Part shown: positions 1 through 5,581 of the stretch, one piece after another
Layout: every line of letters starts with the position of its first letter
How positions within the stretch are numbered: position 1 is the first letter of the stretch
Source: Nitrospirota bacterium
GTDB taxonomy: Bacteria > Nitrospirota_A > Leptospirillia > Leptospirillales > Leptospirillaceae
DNA: 8,704 nucleotides
Direction of reading: 5' to 3'
Assembly: GCA_021795275.1 (NCBI GenBank)
Contig: JAJYPO010000090.1
Span: 1 to 8,704 of the forward strand
Program-made: the position numbers and the translations under genes
The notes under the pieces: model-generated
Told to the model about the DNA's origin: nothing
Database searches by the model: none
The model's input: the letters and a program-made list of their open reading frames with translations, nothing else

Positions 1-144
1 AAGCCGTCCCGACAGACCCTCGATATGGCGCCTCCCCCCGCAAAGGAGACCGCAGTGTCCCAGAAGCCCGGACAGGGGAGGCCGGTCCGGGTCGGGACCC
101 TCCGGTTCCACGCCAATAACGTGGATAACCGCCCTGCTACTCAC
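1..144 (-). CDS. cbiE: CbiE/CobL-like precorrin methyltransferase, N-terminal part only (runs off the left edge)
   Basis: Reading leftwards from a GTG at 144-142, the frame stays open for 48 codons to the window edge. The product starts MSSRAVIHVIGVEPEGP and ends with LLCGGRRHIEGLSGRL. This resembles the N-terminus of CbiE/CobL precorrin C5-methyltransferases: a first beta strand leading into a V-x-G-x-x-x-x-G loop, then a GG-x-RH motif where these proteins place their substrate and SAM-binding elements. The start is supported by a good ribosome binding site, AGGGAG at 155-150, five bases upstream. The GTG overlaps the cbiD stop as GTGAGTAG, which implies translational coupling. In the anaerobic B12 pathway CbiE acts two steps after CbiD, so the neighbour fits. 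The order of the first helix is short compared with the family, and only a fragment is visible, so a CbiE alone, a CbiE-CbiT fusion (CobL) or another tetrapyrrole methylase remain possible. Confidence 0.66.
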   Translation of the reverse strand, partial: MSSRAVIHVIGVEPEGPDPDRPPLSGLLGHCGLLCGGRRHIEGLSGRL

Positions 145-1342
145 CCGAGCTCCCTGCCCGCCCGATCAGCTCTCCACGGAAGTTCGCCAGGAGGATTTCC
201 ATCTCCGGAGGATGGGGAGAAATCCTTTTTAAGTGCGTGACGATATTCCGGCACAACAGAGGGAAGAATTTCGTGTTTCCGGAGGCCTCCAGAATCTCGC
301 CCACATGCCGGGCCGTGTTGGCCTTGAGAATTTCGGCGCACACCTCCTCGGAAGACCCAGTCTGGCGGGCCAGATCGACCAGGAAGGACAGGTCGACCTG
401 GGAGCCGGCGGCATGGGTCTGGGTCACCCCCTTGGCCAGTTTCGAGAATTTTCCGAGAAAACCGGCCATGATGATACGCCTGATCCCTGTTCTGGCGGCC
501 TGGCGAACGGAGTATCCCGTGAAGTCGCCAATCTGGACAAATCCTTCCTGAGGAAGATCGGGATAGAGTTTCATCGCGAAGGCTTCGCTCTGGCCCCCCG
601 TCGTCATGACGACGGTATCGAGGTTCCGGGCCCGGGCCACCTCCAGTGCCTGGCCAATGCTCGCGCGGTAGGCCGCCGTGCTGAAGGGAACCACGATTCC
701 TTTCGTTCCCAGGATGGAGAGACCTCCCACGATTCCCAAGCGGGCATTCAATGTCTTTTCTGAGCGCTGTTCCCCGTCGGGAATGGATATCGTGATCTCT
801 ATCCCGGGATTTCCGAGGGCGAGATGTGCCGCAATGCTCTCCTTCGAGGCCAGAAATTCTCCCGACATGAATTTTCGCGGGACAGGATTGATGGCAGGGT
901 CTCCCACCGGAATGGCCAAGCCGGGCTTCGTGATCCGGCCAACTCCCGTTCCGGCCCTGTAAATGATCCGGCCCTCCCCCGTCAGCCGGATTTCGGTGAT
1001 AATTTCTGCCCCGTGGGTGCAGTCCGGATCGTCCCCCCCATCCTTGATGATCGAGGCCAGGGCCCAGGGAAGTCCTCCCCGCATTCCGGATTCATAGCTT
1101 TTCAGGGAAAAATCCGCATTACGCCCGTTCGGTAGCCGGATTCTGACTTTTTCGGCCCAGACTCCGGTGACGAGCGCATCGAGGCAGGCCCGCACTCCGG
1201 CCTGGGCACACGCCCCTGTTGTAAACCCAGTCCGCACGATTCCCTCCAAAAGACCTGGCACTGACATCCGTTTGATTTGTAAGTCTAACCCGTATTCACT
1301 GGGATCTTCAATCGTGAGCCGGATCATCCGTCTCCGGGCCAT
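137..1342 (-). CDS. cbiD: Cobalt-precorrin-5B C1-methyltransferase CbiD
   Basis: CbiD transfers a methyl group from S-adenosylmethionine to C1 of the corrin ring precursor in the anaerobic (early cobalt) route to vitamin B12, in the cytoplasm. Family motifs are all present: RTGFTTGACA (residues 37-46), KDGGDDPDCTHG (100-111), a glycine/proline-rich block with GVGRITKPGLAIP and DPAINPVPR (about 133-156), TKGIV (213-217), TTGGQSE (247-253) and GFLGKFSKLAKG (294-305). At 401 residues it is slightly longer than typical members. The extra length is at the N-terminus, where about 35 residues precede the first motif. The ATG at 1342 has no Shine-Dalgarno sequence; an in-frame ATG at 1327 has GGAG four bases upstream and may be the true start, giving 396 residues. 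The gene is divergent from rplI and overlaps the downstream cbiE-like gene, so it probably heads a cobalamin operon running left. No B12 riboswitch is visible in the short leader. Confidence 0.95.
   Translation of the reverse strand: MARRRMIRLTIEDPSEYGLDLQIKRMSVPGLLEGIVRTGFTTGACAQAGVRACLDALVTGVWAEKVRIRLPNGRNADFSLKSYESGMRGGLPWALASIIKDGGDDPDCTHGAEIITEIRLTGEGRIIYRAGTGVGRITKPGLAIPVGDPAINPVPRKFMSGEFLASKESIAAHLALGNPGIEITISIPDGEQRSEKTLNARLGIVGGLSILGTKGIVVPFSTAAYRASIGQALEVARARNLDTVVMTTGGQSEAFAMKLYPDLPQEGFVQIGDFTGYSVRQAARTGIRRIIMAGFLGKFSKLAKGVTQTHAAGSQVDLSFLVDLARQTGSSEEVCAEILKANTARHVGEILEASGNTKFFPLLCRNIVTHLKRISPHPPEMEILLANFRGELIGRAGSSGE
150..155 (-). promoter_or_regulatory. Ribosome binding site that sets the cbiE-like start
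   Basis: AGGGAG reads on the minus strand at 155-150, five bases before the GTG at 144. It lies inside the last codons of cbiD and is the main argument for that start over the in-frame GTG at 111. Confidence 0.5.
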
Positions 1343-1371
1343 TGATTAGTCGGCCGGTGCTTTGTTACACT
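1342..1371 (+). promoter_or_regulatory. Possible sigma-70-type promoter for rplI
   Basis: TTGATT (1342-1347) and TACACT (1366-1371) are separated by 18 bases and lie about 35 bases upstream of the rplI ATG, in the only non-coding space before the plus-strand gene series. The match is moderate: the -10 element keeps four of six consensus bases. The -35 element overlaps the first annotated codon of the divergent cbiD, so expression of the two could interfere. This is inferred from sequence alone. Confidence 0.28.
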
Positions 1372-1406
1372 ACTACGGTTTAACTCTTAAAAAGCGGGGA
1401 TATCAA

Positions 1407-1859
1407 ATGGGAAAGACAGACGTCATTCTGAAACAAAAAATCGACAACCTCGGCAATCCCGGTGACCTCGTCTCCGTCTCGGCCGGTTATGCCAGGAATT
1501 ATCTTCTCCCCAAGAATCTCTGTGTTCTTGCAGGGAAGGAAGAACTGGCCGCGCTTGAGGTCAGAAAAGCCCAGATCCGGAAAAAGGCCCAGAAGGAACA
1601 GGAACACCTGGGAGTACTGGCCCGGACTCTTTCCGAGCTTTCCCTCAAGGTTCCGGTCAAGACCGGAGAAAAAGGAAGGCTCTTTGGATCGGTGACCACG
1701 ATGCATATTGCCGAACTTCTCGGCCAGAAAGACATACAGGTCGACAAGAAGCAGCTTCACATCGAATCTCCCATCCGCGAACTGGGTGAATACACGATAT
1801 CAGTCAACCTGGGCCACTCTCTTCATACCTCACTAAAGATCGAGGTCGTCTCCGGGTAG
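1407..1859 (+). CDS. rplI: 50S ribosomal protein bL9
   Basis: The product is 150 residues, the usual size of bL9, which binds 23S rRNA at the base of the L1 stalk and helps keep the reading frame. The N-terminal domain carries the family signature, VILKQKIDNLGNPGD followed by VSAGYARNYLLPK (residues about 6-36). A long charged helix of about 41-75 links the two domains. The C-terminal domain contains GRLFGSVTTMHIAELL (about 85-100). The ATG at 1407 is chosen because bL9 begins directly before this signature and because GGGGA at 1396-1400 gives a ribosome binding site; an upstream TTG at 1362 would add 15 atypical residues. In many bacteria rplI lies next to rpsF, ssb and rpsR. Here it instead precedes rpmH by 74 bases and is the first gene of the plus-strand series. 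Confidence 0.96.
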   Translation: MGKTDVILKQKIDNLGNPGDLVSVSAGYARNYLLPKNLCVLAGKEELAALEVRKAQIRKKAQKEQEHLGVLARTLSELSLKVPVKTGEKGRLFGSVTTMHIAELLGQKDIQVDKKQLHIESPIRELGEYTISVNLGHSLHTSLKIEVVSG

Positions 1860-1889
1860 GCCCATACCACTGATTCCATTTTATTTCCC

Positions 1890-1911
1890 GGAGAGACCCA
1901 TCGGTCCCTCC
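1890..1911 (+). other. Stem-loop in the rplI-rpmH spacer
   Basis: GGAGAGACC (1890-1898) and GGTCCCTCC (1903-1911) can pair over nine positions with a single A-C mismatch, closing a CATC loop. The sequence that follows (ACTTTCATT) is not a T-run, so this is not a canonical intrinsic terminator. It could be an attenuator, an RNA processing or stability element separating rplI from rpmH, or part of the rpmH leader. Only the pairing is directly visible. Confidence 0.4.
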
Positions 1912-1933
1912 ACTTTCATTACAAGGAGATTTC

Positions 1934-2068
1934 ATGTCCCTGACATTTAATCCAAGCAATCTTCGCCGCACCCGGACTCACGGGTTTCGCAAACGGATGG
2001 CGACCACTGCCGGGAAAAAAGTTATCAAGAAACGTCGCGCCAAGGGTCGTTACCGCCTGACTGTCTGA
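1934..2068 (+). CDS. rpmH: 50S ribosomal protein bL34
   Basis: A 44-codon gene encoding a highly basic protein of the large ribosomal subunit. The family core is unmistakable: [19 protein letters not shown] (residues 6-24), then [18 protein letters not shown] (residues 25-42). A strong ribosome binding site, AAGGAG (1923-1928), sits five bases before the ATG. The N-terminus reads MSLTF where most bL34 proteins have MKRT-(Y/F), so the usual basic residues 2-3 are replaced. rpmH directly upstream of rnpA is the standard bacterial arrangement. Its TGA stop is fused to an ATG (TGATG), which opens a five-codon reading frame leading to the rnpA start. Confidence 0.95.
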   Translation: MSLTFNPSNLRRTRTHGFRKRMATTAGKKVIKKRRAKGRYRLTV

Positions 2069-2081
2069 TGCGGATTTTCTA

Positions 2082-2405
2082 TTGAAGGCGCTTCCCCTCA
2101 CGAGATCCCAGATCCAGTCTCTGATCGAATCTCCGGGGATCAAGTTTGTCTGTCCTTCCTTTGTTCTCCTTTGCCGTCTGTCCCCCGAACAGCGGGTGAG
2201 CATTCTCGTTGGCAAAAAGCTTGGCAAGGCCGTAGTCCGAAATCGCATCAGGCGGCGCCTTCGGGAATCCTTTCGTCTGACGAACGGATTCCCTCCCGGA
2301 GAATATGCCCTTATGGGGCGGTCCCTCTCACTGACCGTCCCTTTTGAGACGCTTCTTGAACAGATGGGTGATGCCAGCAGGACATTAAACAGGATGAAGG
2401 CCTGA
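2082..2405 (+). CDS. rnpA: Ribonuclease P protein component
   Basis: This is the protein subunit of RNase P, which with the RNA subunit removes 5' leaders from precursor tRNAs. The 107-residue length fits the family. The RNR signature is clear: [21 protein letters not shown] (residues 44-64), with the preceding beta strand RVSILV. Before it, residues 5-33 form the weakly conserved first helix and strand. The only usable start is TTG at 2082: an in-frame TGA lies at 2058-2060, and no ATG or GTG follows it before the conserved region. The ribosome binding site is weak (CGGA at 2071-2074), so translation may depend on coupling to rpmH, 13 bases upstream. The gene ends two bases before yidD. The N-terminal part is divergent, but neighbours and signature agree. 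Confidence 0.93.
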   Translation: MKALPLTRSQIQSLIESPGIKFVCPSFVLLCRLSPEQRVSILVGKKLGKAVVRNRIRRRLRESFRLTNGFPPGEYALMGRSLSLTVPFETLLEQMGDASRTLNRMKA

Positions 2406-2407
2406 AA

Positions 2408-2602
2408 ATGCAAAGTGCGATCCGGCTTTACCAGAGGTTCATTTCGCCCTTTCTCCCCCAATCCTGCCGGTTTTATCCTTCCTGTTCCGAATATTCCCGG
2501 CTGGCCTTCGAAAAGTATCCCTTTCCGAAGGCGCTCGCCAAATCAATTTTCAGACTTCTTCGCTGCCACCCCTTTCACCCGGGTGGGATCGACATGCCCT
2601 GA
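2408..2602 (+). CDS. yidD: Membrane protein insertion efficiency factor YidD
   Basis: A small protein that assists YidC-dependent insertion of inner-membrane proteins and is held at the membrane by an amphipathic N-terminal helix. The family pattern is complete: [20 protein letters not shown] (residues 5-24), SCSEYS (25-30), then [13 protein letters not shown] (51-62). The three conserved cysteines are C20, C26 and C53. At 64 residues it is short for the family; it starts right at the amphipathic helix and stops just after the HPGG-x-D motif, without the proline-rich tail many homologues have. It begins two bases after the rnpA stop, with AAGG at 2397-2400 as a possible ribosome binding site, and is followed by yidC, its functional partner. 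Confidence 0.94.
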   Translation: MQSAIRLYQRFISPFLPQSCRFYPSCSEYSRLAFEKYPFPKALAKSIFRLLRCHPFHPGGIDMP

Positions 2603-2653
2603 ACCCGACCGCTCGATTTCCAGGGTCTTTTAAACGTGAAAGTGGATTTTCCG

Positions 2654-4210
2654 ATGTTCAAAAGAATGCTGCCTCTGATTGCGATCGTTCTGGGTTTCAA
2701 TTTTCTCCTTTACTACTATTTCTCGACCCATAAACAGGAATCCCGGCCGGTCACCCATGGGACCGGCATCATTTCCTCGAAGCTCATCTCCGTTCCCATG
2801 GTCAATGATCCCGAAGACAACCTGGTTGTCATCTCCTCCCGCGATCTCAAGCTCTCATTTTCCCGAAAGTCCGGGACAACGACCTCCTGGTCTCTCCCCC
2901 GCTATCTCGAGGCAGACAGAAAGACTCCGGTCAACCTCCTCCGCTCAAAACCCGGTTACGTCGGGGGCGGACTTGTTGTCAGGGACAAAAACGGCCTGCT
3001 TCCCCTCACACTCGAGACAATCTCCCTCAACGGGGCACCCCTCTCTGCCCAGGCCCTTTCGGTCCCTCCAGGGGGACTCGTCCTTTCCCTGCATTATCTC
3101 TATAACGGCCATCCCGCGATTCTCGACTATTCAATTCCGGCCACGGGATATCGGGTTTCTGTCCATGTCTCAAACCCTGACAAACTTCCTCTCGTCTTTC
3201 TTCCGGGACTTGATTTCGGAATGACTGACGAGGTCCAGTCCTACGGGACCGAGTTCCAGGGACCCATCTACGGGACCGCCGCAGGAAAGATGAATGAGTT
3301 CAAGAAAGACCAGGCAGAATCTTTTGCGCCGGGCCTTCTTTCCTGGGTTGGCAATGAAACAAAGTATTTCATCGGCTTCCTGTCTGTCTCAGGACTCCCC
3401 GTCAATACCGAAATCATCAAGGATAAGACCTCATCTCTCATACGTCTCGAACTCCCTCCAGGAGAGGTCTCCTTTTCGATGACAGGGGGACCGAAACGCT
3501 ACAGCTTGCTCAAAAATGCCGACCCCGGCCTCGTCGATACCGTCGATTTCGGATGGTTTCTCTTCGGCCGGATCTATCTTGTGAGCTTCCTGGCCAAGTT
3601 TCTCTTCCTGATCCTCTCGAATCTCTACGCCCACATGGCCAATTACGGCTTTGCCATCATCATTCTGACCCTTTTCATCAAGCTTCTCTTTTCCCCGCTC
3701 ACCTATCTCTCCTACCGCTCCATGTTCCAGATGCAACAGCTTCAACCCGAAATCAAGAAACTTCAGGCCAAGTTCAAGGACGACCGCCAGCAGCTGAACT
3801 CCGCCATGATGGAACTCTACAAGGAACGGCGCATCAATCCTCTGGGCGGCTGTCTTCCGGTTCTTGTCCAGATTCCTGTCTTCGTGGCCCTCTACAACAT
3901 TCTCAACAACACCGTCGAACTCCGGCAGGCTCCCTTTCTCTTCTGGATCCATGACCTTTCCCAAAAAGATCCCTACTACATCTTCCCGATCATTATGGGA
4001 ATCAGCATGATCATCCAGACCCGGCTGACCCCGTCGACCCCGGATCCCATGCAGAAACGGATCATGATGTTCATGCCGGTCGTCATGACCTTTTTCTTTC
4101 TCAATTTCCCGTCGGGCCTGGTTTTGTACTGGATCGTCAACAATGTCCTCACGATCGGGCAGCAGTACTTCACGATGCGCTATCTTTTCAAGACCTCTCC
4201 GGCCCGTTAG
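2654..4210 (+). CDS. yidC: Membrane protein insertase YidC (Oxa1 family)
   Basis: YidC inserts and folds inner-membrane proteins, alone or with SecYEG. The architecture is the diderm type: a membrane segment at residues about 5-23, a large periplasmic beta-rich domain (about 24-300) and a C-terminal insertase core with five membrane segments between about 307 and 501. Conserved core signatures are SPLTYLSYRSM, NPLGGCLPVLVQIP (395-408), VELRQAPFLFWIHDLS and FPSGLVLYWIVNN (485-497). The residue matching the groove arginine (R366 in E. coli) is lysine, K343. The ATG at 2654 is chosen because it yields a typical MFKR-plus-hydrophobic N-terminus and has AAGTGGA upstream. In-frame GTG codons at 2636 and 2642 could add six or four residues. 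The protein of about 518 residues fits the family. It follows yidD, as usual, and the jag/khpB gene often found after yidC is absent. Confidence 0.96.
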   Translation: MFKRMLPLIAIVLGFNFLLYYYFSTHKQESRPVTHGTGIISSKLISVPMVNDPEDNLVVISSRDLKLSFSRKSGTTTSWSLPRYLEADRKTPVNLLRSKPGYVGGGLVVRDKNGLLPLTLETISLNGAPLSAQALSVPPGGLVLSLHYLYNGHPAILDYSIPATGYRVSVHVSNPDKLPLVFLPGLDFGMTDEVQSYGTEFQGPIYGTAAGKMNEFKKDQAESFAPGLLSWVGNETKYFIGFLSVSGLPVNTEIIKDKTSSLIRLELPPGEVSFSMTGGPKRYSLLKNADPGLVDTVDFGWFLFGRIYLVSFLAKFLFLILSNLYAHMANYGFAIIILTLFIKLLFSPLTYLSYRSMFQMQQLQPEIKKLQAKFKDDRQQLNSAMMELYKERRINPLGGCLPVLVQIPVFVALYNILNNTVELRQAPFLFWIHDLSQKDPYYIFPIIMGISMIIQTRLTPSTPDPMQKRIMMFMPVVMTFFFLNFPSGLVLYWIVNNVLTIGQQYFTMRYLFKTSPAR

Positions 4211-4218
4211 GAGAGAGA

Positions 4219-4314
4219 ATGGTGTCAGACCATGGAACCCATTGTCGCTCCCGTCACGGCCCTGATTCCCCAGCCCGTCGGAATCCTTCGTCTAACCGGA
4301 GACGGTCTTTCTGA
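4219..4314 (+). other. Out-of-frame upstream reading frame overlapping the mnmE start
   Basis: An ATG at 4219 has the best ribosome binding site in this junction (GGAG at 4210-4213, five bases away). It opens a 31-codon frame that overlaps the mnmE start in a different phase and stops at 4314. The mnmE ATG at 4232 lacks a comparable site. The encoded peptide resembles no family I recognise. It may be a chance frame or a translational regulator of mnmE. Confidence 0.2.
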
Positions 4315-5566
4315 CCTTCTCACAACGCTGTTCCCGGATCTTCCGGTAAAGCTCGAACACCGGCGGGTCTACCGGACGCATCCGGTTGACCAGGGCCTCA
4401 CCCTGGACGAGTGCCTCCTCCTTTACTTCCAATCTCCCCATTCCTTCACGGGGGAGGATGTCGTCGAAATCCACGCCCACGGAAACCCCCACAACATCCG
4501 GAAACTCCTTTCCCTTCTCCACCAGGCGGGAATCCGTCCTGCGCGGCCCGGGGAGTTTTCCCTTCGGGCCTACCAGAACAAAAAGATCTCCCTTCTCAAG
4601 GCGGAATCCCTCCACAGAATGATTTCCGCCCCTTCCTATGCGGATTTTCAGACGGCTCACCAACATTACTTCCAAAGAATGTCCCACCCCCTTGCCAAGA
4701 TCCAGGACCAGTTTCTGGATCTTCTGGCCATGTTATATACGCTCCTTGACCATCCCGAAGGTGAGGAAGAAGATCTCTCCCATCTCTCGGTCGAATCACT
4801 TTCCAATCGTCTGGCGGAGTTTGACCGGACCCTCTCCTCCCATCTGACTCTCACAAGGAGGGCCAGAAGGCCTTTTGGCGGATTTAGCGTCCTAATCGCA
4901 GGCTTTCCAAACTCCGGGAAATCATCCCTCTATAACCGCATCCTCAGGGACAACCGCGCCATCGTCTCCCCGCTCCCAGGGACGACCCGCGACCTTCTCG
5001 AAGGCCGACTCTCCTTTCCTTTCGGGGATGTCGTCCTTCTGGATTCGGCGGGAATCCGCCCCTCCTCTGATCTCATTGAACAGGAAGGAGTCCGGAAGAC
5101 CCGGAAGACCCTCTCCCGGTCCGACTGCGTCCTCTGGGTAGCCTCCCCGGAAAATCCGACCTTTCCCGAAGGGCTTATTCGCAAATCCCCGGCAACGTCG
5201 GTTCTTCTTCTCTGGAACAAGGCGGATCTTTCCCCTCCCCCCGACGGATCCCGCTTCGATCACCTCGTCTCGGCAAAGACCCGCAAGGGGGTGGAGGCAC
5301 TTGTCAAAAGACTCCAGTCGCTCGCTGAAATCTATTATCAATCCCTCCATGCAACCTCCCCGCTCGACTCCGACCGCCAGGTCGAGACTCTCAACCGTCT
5401 CCGGAAGGCTTCGAGACGCGCCCTCTCCCTTCTCCGGTCCGGCCAGGCGGATCTTGCCCTTTCTGCCCTTGAAGAGGGACGAAAAGTGTTGGATGATGGG
5501 GTGGGATCACTCCCGTCCTCGGAGATTTACGACCGGGTCTTCAAACTTTTCTGCTTGGGAAAATAA
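4232..5566 (+). CDS. mnmE: tRNA uridine-5-carboxymethylaminomethyl modification GTPase MnmE
   Basis: With MnmG, this potassium-activated GTPase installs aminomethyl or carboxymethylaminomethyl groups on U34 of certain tRNAs, using a folate-bound one-carbon unit. The N-terminal folate-binding domain holds HSFTGEDVVEIHAHGN (residues 70-85) and RPGEFSLRAYQNKKISLLKAE (105-125). A helical domain follows. The G domain is inserted within it: G1 GFPNSGKSS (224-232), G2 TTRD (251-254), G3 DSAG (271-274), G4 NKAD (329-332) and G5 SAK (347-349). N227 matches the potassium-binding asparagine, and E283 aligns with the catalytic glutamate (E282 in E. coli). The C-terminal CLGK (441-444) is the expected catalytic cysteine motif. 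At 444 residues it is near the usual size, though helical segments are divergent. An in-frame stop at 4208-4210 excludes an earlier start. mnmG follows 15 bases on. Confidence 0.95.
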   Translation: MEPIVAPVTALIPQPVGILRLTGDGLSDLLTTLFPDLPVKLEHRRVYRTHPVDQGLTLDECLLLYFQSPHSFTGEDVVEIHAHGNPHNIRKLLSLLHQAGIRPARPGEFSLRAYQNKKISLLKAESLHRMISAPSYADFQTAHQHYFQRMSHPLAKIQDQFLDLLAMLYTLLDHPEGEEEDLSHLSVESLSNRLAEFDRTLSSHLTLTRRARRPFGGFSVLIAGFPNSGKSSLYNRILRDNRAIVSPLPGTTRDLLEGRLSFPFGDVVLLDSAGIRPSSDLIEQEGVRKTRKTLSRSDCVLWVASPENPTFPEGLIRKSPATSVLLLWNKADLSPPPDGSRFDHLVSAKTRKGVEALVKRLQSLAEIYYQSLHATSPLDSDRQVETLNRLRKASRRALSLLRSGQADLALSALEEGRKVLDDGVGSLPSSEIYDRVFKLFCLGK

Positions 5567-5581
5567 CGGAGTCAATCGACG

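Noticed and set aside
114..130. DnaA-box-like sequence TTATCCACG on the minus strand
   Set aside because: It is one base off the TTATCCACA consensus, is a single copy, and lies in the coding start of the cbiE-like gene, with no AT-rich unwinding region or cluster nearby.
1343..1406. Search for a B12 riboswitch controlling cbiD
   Set aside because: The leader is only 64-79 bases long and lacks a recognisable B12 box; a cobalamin riboswitch needs well over 150 bases.
1362..1406. N-terminal extension of bL9 from a TTG at 1362
   Set aside because: It would add 15 residues before a signature that normally starts the protein; the ATG at 1407 has its own ribosome binding site.
1890..1920. Intrinsic terminator after rplI
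   Set aside because: The stem-loop is good, but no T-run follows, so it is reported as a stem-loop without a terminator claim.
1919..2461. A 180-residue minus-strand open frame across rpmH, rnpA and the start of yidD
   Set aside because: It lies antisense to three well-supported genes, matches no family I recognise, and is explained by the GC-rich codon pattern of the plus-strand genes.
3431..3964. A 177-residue minus-strand frame within yidC
   Set aside because: Antisense shadow of the YidC insertase core; the composition (Glu/Asp/Gly-rich) is what antisense reading of its codons would give.
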